64,000 nucleotides of DNA from Methanosarcina barkeri str. Wiesmoor (GTDB taxonomy: Archaea; Halobacteriota; Methanosarcinia; Methanosarcinales; Methanosarcinaceae), in NCBI RefSeq assembly GCF_000969985.1, contig NZ_CP009526.1, positions 2,542,001 to 2,606,000 on the forward strand. The letters run 5' to 3'. Below, piece after piece: positions 1 to 9,226 of this stretch; position 1 is the first letter of the stretch; every line of letters begins with the position of its first letter. The position numbers and the translations under genes are program-made. Below the pieces are notes generated by a model. The model did not search any database. It had not been told where the DNA came from and saw only the letters and a program-made list of their open reading frames with translations.

Positions 1-143
1 GCAAATTGACACAAAAGTATCGATATCTATTTTGGGAGTTAGAAAAATTGGGACTAACCAAGATTATTAACTTTGATCACACTAATATGGCATTCAAGCT
101 TCAATTACAAAAATTTGGTTTTCATTCTTTAAAATCCTCTTAA
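1..143 (+). CDS. C-terminal end of a protein, possibly a GNAT acetyltransferase (partial)
   Basis: An open frame enters from the window edge and ends at the TAA at 141-143, giving about 46 residues. The tail reads ...NMAFKLQLQKFGFHS, which resembles the closing motif of GNAT N-acetyltransferases (Asn, then Ala, then Lys-x-Gly-Phe near the C-terminus). The piece is too short to be sure. It could also be the end of an unrelated protein or a relic. Confidence 0.4.
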   Translation, partial: KLTQKYRYLFWELEKLGLTKIINFDHTNMAFKLQLQKFGFHSLKSS

Positions 144-253
144 AAAATGTTGGTGAACAAAAGAACTTATTCTCCAAATAACACGCATCCATATTTTTTC
201 AATTTTTTGCATTTTCACTCATATTTATAATTTTCAAAACTTCAAATTCCTAG

Positions 254-1849
254 TTAGACTCTATGGTCGTATACCTGCTTTCCTGCTACCCAGGTTTCAG
301 CAACAACAGGAGGGTTTTTAGGGTCAAGATTACCTTCAAGGACTACAAGATCCGCAACCATACCTTTTTTCAGCATACCACGCTCTTTTTCCTGTCCACC
401 GGCGTAAGCGCCCCCTGCAGTATACATCCAGAGCCACTGCTCAAAAGGAAGCACTTGATCTGGAAAGATGGCATTGCCTGCTCCATCGCTCATAGTTGAT
501 CCCATCACAGAACCCTCAATCGGATCGCGAGCATCCATAAATCCTCCGGGATTATCACTGCCGGAGGCCACAGTCACTCCTCCCTTCACAAGGTCACCGT
601 AGGCATACCACTTTCCATCATCTAGCACAACCTGTTTTGTATTTTGTGCCCTGGACAAAAACTGAGGTTGGATACATGCACACCCGCCCATGGCAGCAAG
701 GCGTTTGATCTGAGATGTACTTATGAGGGTTACATGTTCTAGGCGTGGGCGCATTTCAAATCCAGCAGGGGCTCGAGTAACAGCATTTTCGAATGCCGTA
801 AGCACAGCATCGGTTGTTACATTCCCAAAAGAATGGACACATACCCGGAATCCCTTTTCTGTCGCTGCAAAGAGCATTTCCTCAAAGTCATCCCGGTAGT
901 TACCGCTGTTTATAGTCTGCCCTCCGATTTTAAGAGAAAAGGCTACTGTTTCTTCTGTTGCACCGTCAGCGAATAATTTGACAGGACCTACACGCAGCCT
1001 TTCATCACCCACTCCGGTGACCGGCCCATGAAGCCTATAACCCAGCTGATTGTCCAGAATGGTCTCTCCATGTGGCATCATAAGTACCGATACCGGAAGC
1101 CGTTCTTCACTGTGAAGCTTTTGATATGCCGCCTCAGCAGCCGGTGTGACGCCGGGGTCGTGGACAGCAGTGATACCGAATTTGAGAAGCTCTTTAGCAT
1201 GTGCCTCTATGAGGTTCGCAAGTGTTCCCGTGTCCGCTTCCATTGCCAGTCGGAACACAGGAACCTGCGCACATTCCACAAGCACGCCTGTTGGCATTCC
1301 GTCACTTTCCCGGAGAATAATTCCGCAACGAGGATCCGGAGTTGACCGGGTGATGCCCACAAGTTCCAGCGCCCGGCTGTTTACTACACTCTGATGGAAG
1401 GTAGCCTGGATAAGAAGAACCGGCCTGTCGGAGCTAATCTCATCCAGATCGTTTTTCGTCAGGTCGACCCCGCCAATCTTGGCATCGAACCAACCGAAGC
1501 CGACAATCCATCCTTTTCCCGGTTTTTTTCGGGTCTGCAGTTGAATTTCTTCCAGTACAGATCCCTTTTCAGTCAAGCCTATCAGGTTCGCCCAGGTAGG
1601 AAAAAAACAACCGAATGAAGATAGGTGGTTATGTGAATCAATGAAAGCAGGAAGTAGAACCCGACCCTTCAGGTCGCGAATTTTTGCATTGGGAAAAGAT
1701 TTCAGTATACTCCTATCACCAACGGCGGCAATGCAGCCTCCATTGATGACTACAGTCTCTGCATGTTTTTGTTCAGAATCCATGGTGAATATCCGGCCAC
1801 CCGTGAATGCAATGATTGAATCATTTTCTACATCGATGGTGTTTTTCAT
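254..1849 (-). CDS. YtcJ-like metal-dependent amidohydrolase (amidohydrolase family 3)
   Basis: The 531-aa product has the architecture of YtcJ/AepA-type amidohydrolases: a small N-terminal beta domain, then a TIM barrel opening with the metal-binding DSHNH motif (residues 71-75). Further His and Asp motifs follow (VCVHSFG near 335, LEHV near 372, SGSDNPGG near 430), and a C-terminal Asp-Leu-Val-Val-Leu strand closes the beta domain. The length is normal for the family. Members hydrolyse amide or related bonds in poorly defined small molecules, so the substrate cannot be read from sequence. The ATG is preceded by AGGAGCTG at a good distance. The gene stands alone, with its 3' end facing the window edge. 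It is likely cytoplasmic; no signal peptide is seen. Confidence 0.85.
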   Translation of the reverse strand: MKNTIDVENDSIIAFTGGRIFTMDSEQKHAETVVINGGCIAAVGDRSILKSFPNAKIRDLKGRVLLPAFIDSHNHLSSFGCFFPTWANLIGLTEKGSVLEEIQLQTRKKPGKGWIVGFGWFDAKIGGVDLTKNDLDEISSDRPVLLIQATFHQSVVNSRALELVGITRSTPDPRCGIILRESDGMPTGVLVECAQVPVFRLAMEADTGTLANLIEAHAKELLKFGITAVHDPGVTPAAEAAYQKLHSEERLPVSVLMMPHGETILDNQLGYRLHGPVTGVGDERLRVGPVKLFADGATEETVAFSLKIGGQTINSGNYRDDFEEMLFAATEKGFRVCVHSFGNVTTDAVLTAFENAVTRAPAGFEMRPRLEHVTLISTSQIKRLAAMGGCACIQPQFLSRAQNTKQVVLDDGKWYAYGDLVKGGVTVASGSDNPGGFMDARDPIEGSVMGSTMSDGAGNAIFPDQVLPFEQWLWMYTAGGAYAGGQEKERGMLKKGMVADLVVLEGNLDPKNPPVVAETWVAGKQVYDHRV

Positions 1850-1936
1850 GGTTCAGCTCCTATATACCTCATTTTCTTATTGTTTACAATAGTATTGGAA
1901 ACATTTACAATAACCTCGGAAACAGCTGATAATATT

Positions 1937-2872
1937 TTATTCTACTATCGCATGGGCGAAGTGTGACAGGTAACATACTGGCCGTTTTTCATTAATTCCC
2001 TGAAAATAGATTTTTTTATAATCCTCAGTGGTAACATCGCAAACTTGAGAAAAACCGCTCTGAACAATGAATGTTTCTAACATCCCGTCCTTGACGCCGA
2101 ACTTATAAGGTTCCCCCTGTTGCGCCATGCCTTTTTTAGCATCCATTAGTGCAATCTGGTCGCATGCCGTACACTGCACGCCGCATATTCCGTTTGTTCT
2201 ATCAATACTGGATTCATAGACATAATCGAAGATGATTGCACTTCCGACGCCCGAATTCTTTGCGATAAAGCACAACATATCATCCACGGCTTTTGGCGGA
2301 AGGTAGTAGATGAGCCCTTCCATGATAAAGATGGTCTTCTTCGACCTTTCGTATCCATGTTCTAACAGCCGATGACTAAAATCTTTGCTCTCAAAATCAA
2401 CCGAAACATACTCTACGTGATCCGGAAGTGAGCCGAAGATATCTTTGATTTTTTCGATTTTCACGCTTTGAGTTTCAGGATGGTCAACCTCAAAAACCTT
2501 AACCTTACCCCTAAGTCCTTCAATTCTGTATGCCCGGGTATCATATCCTGCACCTAAGATAACCAGCTGCTCAAGCCCTTCTTCAATGGAACTTTTTACA
2601 AAATCATCAAAATATCTGACCCTTGCCGAAAGTGAATTATGAATTCCAGGAAACGGAGTCTTGGAAGGGTCATGAGCTGCCATTTCCAGGAACACCAGAT
2701 ATTGCTGGCTAAGAAAGCGAACGGCATACGGGTCATAACAGATACGTTCATTCTCTGACTTGAGCGATTCAAGAGCTCTGACAAACGCTACGTTCTCAGC
2801 TGTACCACTTGATCCTTTTTTCATCTCTCTGGTTTCAAGAGTTATGTTTTCGTTATTGTCCGGTTTTTCCAT
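1937..2872 (-). CDS. Class I SAM-dependent methyltransferase, leucine-carboxyl-methyltransferase-like (TIGR00027 type)
   Basis: The 311-aa protein carries LGAGYDTRAYR (about residues 105-115), the SAM-binding motif of the PPM1/LCMT-like family, after an N-terminal helix set (AENVAFVRALE). A second motif (IFIMEGLIYYLP) corresponds to motif IV. Family members methylate carboxyl groups of proteins or small molecules, but those like this one have no known substrate. It is divergent from a TetR-type regulator, and a perfect inverted repeat lies in the 200-bp gap between them. A plausible reading is that the regulator represses this gene and itself. The gene ends 88 bp from the start of the amidohydrolase on the same strand, so the two could be co-transcribed. 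Confidence 0.85.
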   Translation of the reverse strand: MEKPDNNENITLETREMKKGSSGTAENVAFVRALESLKSENERICYDPYAVRFLSQQYLVFLEMAAHDPSKTPFPGIHNSLSARVRYFDDFVKSSIEEGLEQLVILGAGYDTRAYRIEGLRGKVKVFEVDHPETQSVKIEKIKDIFGSLPDHVEYVSVDFESKDFSHRLLEHGYERSKKTIFIMEGLIYYLPPKAVDDMLCFIAKNSGVGSAIIFDYVYESSIDRTNGICGVQCTACDQIALMDAKKGMAQQGEPYKFGVKDGMLETFIVQSGFSQVCDVTTEDYKKIYFQGINEKRPVCYLSHFAHAIVE

Positions 2873-2991
2873 AAAAATCTCGTCCTCTATGCACTTATTT
2901 CTGTCTTTTTGACCTTAGTTGTCCCAATTTCTTCTAATTTTTTCTTCTTAACCGGTCAGGTCTTAAAATATGAATAATACGTTATAGTAAT

Positions 2992-3015
2992 TAAAGTTAC
3001 TGATTAGTAACTTTA
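2992..3015. promoter_or_regulatory. Perfect 10-4-10 inverted repeat, probable TetR operator
   Basis: TAAAGTTACT and its exact reverse complement AGTAACTTTA are separated by 4 bp in the gap between the divergent methyltransferase and TetR genes. Size and position are typical for an operator bound by a TetR dimer that controls both genes. Confidence 0.6.
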
Positions 3016-3072
3016 CTGTTTTACTGGTAAATTATATATGAGTTGGCGTTCAAGCTTGAAAGGGTGATTGCG

Positions 3073-3765
3073 TTGTCGAAGATATTGCCCGAGTATAGGG
3101 AAAAGGCAAAAAAAAGAATTATTGAAGCAGGGCTGGAGGTAATGTATGAGAAAGGATACTGTAACACTACAATGGAAGATATCGCTCGCTGCCTTGATGT
3201 CAGCAAACCGGCCCTCTATCGATACTTTAAAAATAAGGATGAATTAGTCATAGAAAGCGCAAATTATCTGCAGACACAGTACCGTGATATAAAAACAGGC
3301 TGTAATTCTGAGTACCGTGATATAAAAACAGGCTGTAATTCTGACATCTGCCCTGTTGATGCGTGGATAGAAATCTTCGATCAGATAATGTCACCTGATA
3401 TTAAAATACATGCATTATATTTTGAAATTCTGGGGATGACAGTACACAAACCTGAGGTCCAGAAAAGATCAATCGAAGGCATGAAGCGTGGTCTTGACCA
3501 GCCAACTCATGAAATTGAAGAACAACAGCAGAAAGGCCTTATTCCATCCAAAACCGATCCGCGTACCCTTGCAATCGCTCTTGTGTCATTGTTTAATGGA
3601 ATGCGGGTTCTTATCCTTCTTGGCGTTGATTGGAAAGAAGTCCGCTCTCGATGGATCGAAATACTCCGAAATTTATTTGGAATAACAGAAAAAGGAGGGC
3701 AGCAGGCAGAATGCCCCAGGGATTGTAAAAGGTTTGAGGATTGTAATCCTGCATCAGAAATATGA
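3073..3765 (+). CDS. TetR/AcrR family transcriptional regulator
   Basis: The N-terminal TetR DNA-binding domain is clear: an AKKRIIEAGLEVMYEKGY helix, then TTMEDIARCLDVSKPALYRYF, the helix-turn-helix. The C-terminal half should be the ligand and dimer domain. I prefer the TTG at 3073 (230 aa, starting SKILPEY) because GGTGAT lies just before it. In-frame GTG 3064 and TTG 3043 are alternatives. A perfect 33-bp tandem duplication (3279-3311 and 3312-3344) adds an in-frame repeat of 11 residues (EYRDIKTGCNS) just after the HTH domain. The C-terminus is Cys-rich (ECPRDCKRFEDCNP). It probably controls itself and the divergent methyltransferase through the palindrome at 2992-3015. Confidence 0.85.
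   Translation: MSKILPEYREKAKKRIIEAGLEVMYEKGYCNTTMEDIARCLDVSKPALYRYFKNKDELVIESANYLQTQYRDIKTGCNSEYRDIKTGCNSDICPVDAWIEIFDQIMSPDIKIHALYFEILGMTVHKPEVQKRSIEGMKRGLDQPTHEIEEQQQKGLIPSKTDPRTLAIALVSLFNGMRVLILLGVDWKEVRSRWIEILRNLFGITEKGGQQAECPRDCKRFEDCNPASEI
3279..3344 (+). repeat. Perfect 33-bp tandem duplication inside the TetR gene
   Basis: Two identical 33-bp units keep the frame and insert 11 extra residues between the DNA-binding and ligand domains. Confidence 0.9.
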
Positions 3766-3793
3766 ATGTAATTTTTTCAAGAAATATTTCCAC

Positions 3794-5047
3794 TTAAGTA
3801 TAGCAGTTCCATTGGAAAACTCCCCTGAAGATATCACAAATGTAATGTCTTACCTGGGTAGAGAAACTGTCTAATGTATTCTCAGACTCAATACTTTTCC
3901 CATTTTCAGATTCAGTTTCCTTTCCATTCTCAGATTCGGTATCTTCGAAATTTTCAGATCTAGTATCTTTTTCAGTTCCACGTTTTGCATCTTTTTCATC
4001 GTCCTCCAACTTAACTAACCATGCATTCCCGTTTTTAACGCCAGCGGCTATATATCCACTATCAGAAGTCTGTTGAACGGAATATAGCATGGAACTTGGA
4101 AATAATTTCATCCACTCCTGATTACCTTCACAGTCTGTTTTCAGTATGAATGCGTTATCATCAGTCTCAAAGTCCCACGAATCATTATACATTCCGGCCA
4201 ACACATAACCATTATCTGAAGTCAGCGAGATAGAAAAAGCAGAGTCATCCATAGGTCCACCAAAGGTCTTATTCCACTGCTCTTGACCATACTCGTCAGT
4301 CTTTATAAGCCAGATATCATAGCTACTTGACTGATTTGAGATAGTTGTGCTGGCAATTACATATCCACAATCAGAAGTCTGCTTAACAGGCTCTAATAGA
4401 AAGCTCAATGTTTCAAGACTATGATTTTTGCCAAAGGTATTGTTCCACTGCTGATTGCCACTCATGTCATACTTGGTTATTATAATATCATAATCGACCA
4501 GAACCAGATCATCACGCTCTCCGATCTCATGTTCGACTATATCACCAATTATGTATCCACCATCAGAAGTACGTTCAGCCCTGTACTGAAGATAATCCCA
4601 ATGAGTAATATTATCAGATACTTTATTCCACATCTCGTTTCCTTTTTTGTCTGTCTTGATCAGCCAGGGTTCGGCATAACCAGAAGGAAATGTGTAACCT
4701 GATAACACATAACTGCCGTCTGAAGTTTGTCGGGTGAAGTATCCTTCATCAAAATAAGTCCCCCCGTAAGTTTTATTCCACTGCATATTCCCACTTTTAT
4801 CAACCTTGATAAGCCAGGCATCTGGATAACCTTCTGTACCTTTGCTGTATGAAGCCGTTGTACCTGCCACTATATACCCACCGCCTGAAGTCTGTTGAAT
4901 ACACCAGGCACTATCTTCACAATTTCCACCAAAAGATCTGTTCCATTGTTCAGCAGGTTCTTTTGCAGCTGCCACATTTGATATCTGTAAAAACAGAACT
5001 AAAAAAAGAAAAATTTGAAAGATTCTATATTCATGAATTTTAATCAC
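3794..5047 (-). CDS. Exported repeat protein with beta-propeller-like blades
   Basis: About seven repeats of the pattern Q-T-S-D-x-G-Y-(I/V)-x-A-G ... W-L-I-K-T-D ... W-N-K-T-(F/Y)-G-G run from residue 35 to about 350. This blade-like motif is common in methanogen and bacterial surface proteins. The N-terminus is a signal peptide (hydrophobic stretch followed by NVAAA). After the repeats comes a charged tail of short degenerate repeats (SENGKETESENG), then a short hydrophobic, aromatic end. I chose GTG 5047, preceded by GAGGGGGG; a TTG start at 5062 is possible. It is probably extracellular; binding partner and function are unknown. Confidence 0.75.
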   Translation of the reverse strand: MIKIHEYRIFQIFLFLVLFLQISNVAAAKEPAEQWNRSFGGNCEDSAWCIQQTSGGGYIVAGTTASYSKGTEGYPDAWLIKVDKSGNMQWNKTYGGTYFDEGYFTRQTSDGSYVLSGYTFPSGYAEPWLIKTDKKGNEMWNKVSDNITHWDYLQYRAERTSDGGYIIGDIVEHEIGERDDLVLVDYDIIITKYDMSGNQQWNNTFGKNHSLETLSFLLEPVKQTSDCGYVIASTTISNQSSSYDIWLIKTDEYGQEQWNKTFGGPMDDSAFSISLTSDNGYVLAGMYNDSWDFETDDNAFILKTDCEGNQEWMKLFPSSMLYSVQQTSDSGYIAAGVKNGNAWLVKLEDDEKDAKRGTEKDTRSENFEDTESENGKETESENGKSIESENTLDSFSTQVRHYICDIFRGVFQWNCYT

Positions 5048-5343
5048 TGTGTCCCCCCTCAAAAACCGTCTGTAGCAAATAAGTAATAACTATGCATTGA
5101 ATATTTAAAGAGTCATCAAAAAATATGAATATTGCGGAGTATTAATATAATAAAAGTGCACAGAAAAATATGACATAAACAAGATTTGTGACTTTACAGT
5201 CCTTTATACCGATACTATGGTTATCAATCTAAAAGCTAGAAAACTAATTATCGAAGTTCCTTATTCTGTTAAAAAGGTATAATAAAAAATGCAATTGCTA
5301 ATGGAAATCTAAATTTAAGATATAAGTTTTGTTTCTAACTGAA

Positions 5344-5460
5344 TTTTAAGAAGACGTGAACTACCCCTAAGCTAAAGACTTAGGGGCTTCCTGGTTCATT
5401 CCTCCCTCCATTGAGGGCAAGTCCCCAGGCTCTTCCCCACGTTCCGTAGGTGTTACAACC
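5344..5460 (-). ncRNA. Probable reRNA/omega-RNA region at the 3' end of tnpB
   Basis: In TnpB elements the guide RNA comes from the end of tnpB and the right end of the element. Here that is the stretch after the tnpB stop, ending in the 8-bp hairpin at 5364-5386. The guide would be the sequence just beyond the tip, below about 5350. The position is inferred from the known arrangement; boundaries are approximate. Confidence 0.45.
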
Positions 5461-6589
5461 CAATTAGATTTTGATCTATGAGAGCGAATTTCTTGATATT
5501 GATAGCGGCATTTATATCTCTATCATGTTTTGTTTTACAGTCTGGACAAGTCCATTCTCTATCTTTTAATGTCAAATATGAATTATGATATCCGCAGACA
5601 TTACAAAGCTTAGAAGATGGCTCAAACTGTCCAATTCTCAGGATAGTTTTTCCGAACCATGCCGCTTTGTATTCTAATTTTGTAACAAAGATACTCCATG
5701 CAGAATCACTTATAGACTGTGATAAGTGGTGATTCTTAACCATTCCTTTAACGTTCAGAGTTTCCAGAGCTATAGCTTGGTTTTCGCTTATAAGTTTAAA
5801 AGAGAGTTTGTTCTGGAAATCATGTCTCTGATTGCTTATTTTCTCATGGAGTACAGCAAGCCTCTTTTTGGCTTTTGTTCTGTTCTTTGAACCTTTTTGT
5901 TTCCTTGAAACTCTTTTCTGAAGTACTTTAAGTCTCTTGAGGGAGTTTTTAAGATACATAGGATTCGCTATTTTTTCACCTGTAGAGAGTATAGCAAAAT
6001 CTTTGATACCTACATCTATTCCTATGGTAGTTGATTCTGTGAAAGGTTGCTTTGCTGAAAGTTCTTTTCCGTCTTCAACAAGGATACTAATGTAGTAATT
6101 CCCTTTACAAGACCTTGATACTGTAGCTGTTTTAAGCTCGCCTTCAAACTTCCTATGAAGAACTGCTTTAATCGGTTCGATTTTTGGAAGCTTAACTGTG
6201 TTGTTTTCAAAATTCACAGAATAGTGTTGGGGTATAGGAAATGATTGAATTGGATTTTTCTTTGATTTAAACTTAGGAAATCCATTCTTTTCTCTGAAAA
6301 ATCTGGTGAAAGCAGATTCTACCTGCTTAGTCATTCCTTGTAATGACTGTGAGTTTACTTTTCCTAACCATTCATTAGAAGATTTCAAGACAGGAATCTT
6401 TTTGTTTAAGTCAAATCTGGAAATAGATTTTCCTGTTTGTTCGTAAGTTTTAATTTTTTGATCCAACGCCCAATTGTAGACAAATCTACAGCTACCTATA
6501 TGCTGATTCAATTGAACAGACTGCGTAGTTGTAGGATAGAGTCTAAATTTGAACGCTTTCATCATACAGAGTAGTATATGCTTTAACAA
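5453..6589 (-). CDS. tnpB: TnpB, RNA-guided endonuclease / accessory protein of IS200/IS605 elements
   Basis: The 378-aa protein has the whole TnpB plan. It starts with the N-terminal KAFKFRLYPT segment and the IGSCRFVYNWAL helix-turn-helix region. The split RuvC catalytic motifs follow: Asp in IGIDVGIKDFA, Glu in ALETLNVKGM and Asp in HDRDINAAINI. A four-Cys zinc ribbon (CNVCGY ... CPDC) sits before the last motif. Family members cut DNA guided by an RNA from the element's right end. All catalytic residues are intact and the length is normal, so the gene may be active. There is no tnpA next to it. Confidence 0.93.
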   Translation of the reverse strand: MLKHILLCMMKAFKFRLYPTTTQSVQLNQHIGSCRFVYNWALDQKIKTYEQTGKSISRFDLNKKIPVLKSSNEWLGKVNSQSLQGMTKQVESAFTRFFREKNGFPKFKSKKNPIQSFPIPQHYSVNFENNTVKLPKIEPIKAVLHRKFEGELKTATVSRSCKGNYYISILVEDGKELSAKQPFTESTTIGIDVGIKDFAILSTGEKIANPMYLKNSLKRLKVLQKRVSRKQKGSKNRTKAKKRLAVLHEKISNQRHDFQNKLSFKLISENQAIALETLNVKGMVKNHHLSQSISDSAWSIFVTKLEYKAAWFGKTILRIGQFEPSSKLCNVCGYHNSYLTLKDREWTCPDCKTKHDRDINAAINIKKFALIDQNLIGL

Positions 6590-6863
6590 TATATAAATTT
6601 TTTGGTAAATATGAAAAGAGGCGGCAGAATATTATATACGAAATCAGGGGTGAAGTTGACGCTTATATCCCACGAAGCTAAAGACTTCGGGGTTTTACGC
6701 TTCTACCTATAAACGTTTCAGCATAAAAAGAGTAAACATTATAAATACCAGCTAGCTATAAATACCGGTTAGCCACTTTTTTGAAATAATTCAAGCAGCT
6801 TATCCCTTAAAAACAACAAACTCTCAACGTATACCTGAAAAGAATCTGAGATCAGCCATCTGC

Positions 6864-6918
6864 ATATTCATCTGCATATTCATCTGCATATTCATCTGCG
6901 TATTCATCTGCATATTGG
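6864..6918 (+). repeat. 12-bp tandem repeat (ATTCATCTGCAT), about 4.5 copies
   Basis: A short direct repeat with one base variation in one copy, located at the 3' end of the small gene at 6923-7162. Confidence 0.85.
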
Positions 6919-6922
6919 AGTA

Positions 6923-7162
6923 TCAGACCCTTTTTCCTGAAGCAAACTTCAAAAGTACTGCTCTATCGAAGGAAAACTTAGGTTCAGAGACTTGTTCCAT
7001 ACCTACGGATCGGGCAATCTCCAGAGTGCTTTCAAAACTAAGCTTTGAGACATGGAATTTAGGTTCAACAATCAAAAACCTGCTATCTTCCACGTATAAC
7101 CTGTCATAACAACATACAAAATACCGTTCATTAACTTCCTCATATTTGCACATGGCCTTCAT
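6923..7162 (-). CDS. Small hypothetical protein (79 aa)
   Basis: The frame starts with ATG and reads as a compact mixed alpha/beta protein (VEDSRFLIVEPKF, STLEIARSVGMEQ). No signal peptide or membrane segment is seen. Codon use looks protein-like, but I do not recognise the family. A GGAGG-like sequence is not obvious upstream. A chance open frame remains possible. Confidence 0.45.
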   Translation of the reverse strand: MKAMCKYEEVNERYFVCCYDRLYVEDSRFLIVEPKFHVSKLSFESTLEIARSVGMEQVSEPKFSFDRAVLLKFASGKRV

Positions 7163-7906
7163 GTATGTAATTTATATGGAGGAAGATAAAGTTCTATGAA
7201 GTTCCATAGAACGTCATTGATTTCATGGAATAAAATAAAAGTAAGTTTATAATTTCAATATAATATTACTTTTGGGACAGGCTCATACATAAAGCATACT
7301 GGTTCTTCGCGGTTTATGTGGGTTGAAAATAATGGCTCAGTTACAAAGTAACCAGACAAAAAGAGAAACATCAAGCTTGAATGTGATGTTCAACCACGAC
7401 TGTTTATAAATTTTATATATATATTACTATGATATTTAAGAGATGTAAGTTACCCACTCGAAACAGCGAAGAATCATCATATTAGTATTTTAGCTTATAT
7501 TTGTAATCCGTTTAGTAATATATATAAAATATTACATTCAACCGATAAACATTCACATATGTAAGCAAGATGATAGCGATAGATAACACTTTGAGAACTA
7601 CAATTACTTGTTAAGTGTGTTTAATTAAATGAAAAAAATAAAGCATGAAAGTTTTCCAGTTGGCAGTGTGTCAATTTTTCTGTAAAATCATAAATCTTAA
7701 AATCATAAATCTTAAAATCATAAATCTTAAAATCATAAATCTTAAAATCATAAATCTTAATAAGTTAGCCGTTGGGAAATCCAACATCAAGAGAACTGAA
7801 TTCTGGTCAGTATACAAAAATTTGACTCTGAATTTACAGAAAATTCGGAAACCCTGAATTCCAGTTAAAAATACATACAAATAATTGAGACATTTGAAGG
7901 GAAAAA
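7163..7906. other. Gap of about 740 bp with a 15-bp tandem array
   Basis: AT-rich sequence without a convincing gene. At 7684-7760 a 15-bp unit (AAAATCATAAATCTT) is repeated about five times without change. Frames through it are simply repeat translations. The rest probably holds the promoter of the methyltransferase at 7907. Confidence 0.7.
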
Positions 7907-8743
7907 ATGGATACGAATACAATTGATTGGAATGAAGTTTGGAAAGATCAGATGTTGAAAAACATAGGTTCAAATCCTGCCGACGATTATGCATCTCTCT
8001 GGAGTAAACGATTGAATGCAAAATTGTTTTTGGAAATAACAATGGAAAACGATAAAGGAAGAATTCAGAAGACAATGAATAGTCTGCCAATAACTTCTAA
8101 ATCTCGAGTGCTCGATATAGGCTCAGGTCCTGGAGTTCTTTCAATTCTAATTTCTAAAAAAGCAGCTCATGTCACAGCTGTAGAACCTTCAAGAGAAATG
8201 ATGGGTATTTTGCAAGATAACATCAAGAAATTTGATATTACCAATATTAATTGTGTAAATAAACGTTGGGAAGATGTGGATACAGAAACAGATCTTGAAG
8301 GTCCGTACGATATAGTATTTGCTTCATACTCTCTCGGGATGGTTGACATAAAAAATGCAATAATAAAAATGATTTCTTCTTCTTCAAGTAGTGTGCACCT
8401 TTATTGGATTGCAGGAAGCAATTTATGGGATATATATTCCCCTGAGATCTGGCCTGTTCTTCATGACAAGGATTATCAACCTATGCCAAAAAGCAATATT
8501 TTATATAATGTTCTATATCAGATGGATATTTATCCTAATGTAAATGTGTCCAAATTAAATTATATAAATAGATTTTCGTCTTTTGATGAAGCTGTCGAGT
8601 ATTGTATTCCTATGTATAAAATTACAAATTCCTCTCAAGAGCAGATACTTCGTGATTATCTAAAATGTATTCTAAAAAACAGGGACGGTTTTTTGACTAT
8701 CGAGGCTCAAACCAATCATGTAGAAATGTGGTGGCAAAAGTAA
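7907..8743 (+). CDS. Class I SAM-dependent methyltransferase of unknown substrate
   Basis: The 278-aa protein has motif I RVLDIGSGPGVLSI (about residues 67-80), an acidic residue at the end of strand 2 (AVEPSREM) and motif IV FASYSLGM. It is a Rossmann-fold small-molecule or protein methyltransferase. The ATG is preceded by GAAGGG. It lies upstream of the exported protein and iron/corrinoid-type ABC transporter on the same strand, after a gap of about 480 bp, so a shared role in metal or cofactor chemistry is possible but not shown. Confidence 0.8.
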   Translation: MDTNTIDWNEVWKDQMLKNIGSNPADDYASLWSKRLNAKLFLEITMENDKGRIQKTMNSLPITSKSRVLDIGSGPGVLSILISKKAAHVTAVEPSREMMGILQDNIKKFDITNINCVNKRWEDVDTETDLEGPYDIVFASYSLGMVDIKNAIIKMISSSSSSVHLYWIAGSNLWDIYSPEIWPVLHDKDYQPMPKSNILYNVLYQMDIYPNVNVSKLNYINRFSSFDEAVEYCIPMYKITNSSQEQILRDYLKCILKNRDGFLTIEAQTNHVEMWWQK

Positions 8744-9213
8744 ATTAGTATATTTTATCCTCTAAGATTTTTATTGGGAAATTTATGTTCAGAGGATATT
8801 TTCAAAAATCAAACTCCGTAATCGTATTAGGAATTACATAAACTTACTTTCCGCGGATACACACAAAAATACTATTCATTTTCTCAAAATGGCAGTCATT
8901 TAAAAGTTAACCGTTCTTTAATGGATTATTTTGGGCAAATCGGCAAATAATTTCTACTTCTGTGTACATCCGTGAGATGTAGGATAAACATCAATTCTAA
9001 ACTATTCATATAAAACTGGATTTTGAAATCAAAACTTGTTGCTGAGTTTCCGATAAAAAACCGTAGATAGAATCTATGACTTGAAATCATCTGCGTCCAT
9101 CCGTAATTATCTGCAATTAGCTGAAAATATTTAGAACCAGCCTACTTGGAAAAAGTTTGCAATAAATTCGCAATGATATTTTCCAAGAAGCTAAAAAATT
9201 ATCATAAAATTAT
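8744..9213. other. Gap of about 470 bp, probable transporter promoter region
   Basis: AT-rich, no gene seen. It precedes the putative transporter operon and should carry its promoter. I saw no clear palindrome or metal-regulator box. Confidence 0.5.
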
Positions 9214-9226
9214 AGGAGGGATAAAA

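Larger units (their letters stand above)
5344..6707 (-). mobile_element. IS200/IS605-group element carrying only tnpB (IS1341 type)
   Basis: The TnpB gene is bounded by two hairpins with the same loop sequence (CTAAAGA). One is at 5364-5386 (CCCCTAAG/CTTAGGGG) next to GTGAACTACCCC; the other is at 6673-6689 (CGAAG/CTTCG). Such subterminal hairpins mark the ends of IS200/IS605 elements. No TnpA is present, so the element needs one in trans. Exact tips are uncertain by roughly 10-20 bp because this group makes no target duplication. Confidence 0.75.

Noticed and set aside
7684-7760. Candidate CRISPR array
   Set aside because: The 15-bp units are directly adjacent with no spacers; the same holds for the other tandem arrays.
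7645-8090. Frames on both strands across the 15-bp array (KIINL-type repeats)
   Set aside because: Only the repeat is open; the minus frame overlaps the methyltransferase gene on the other strand.
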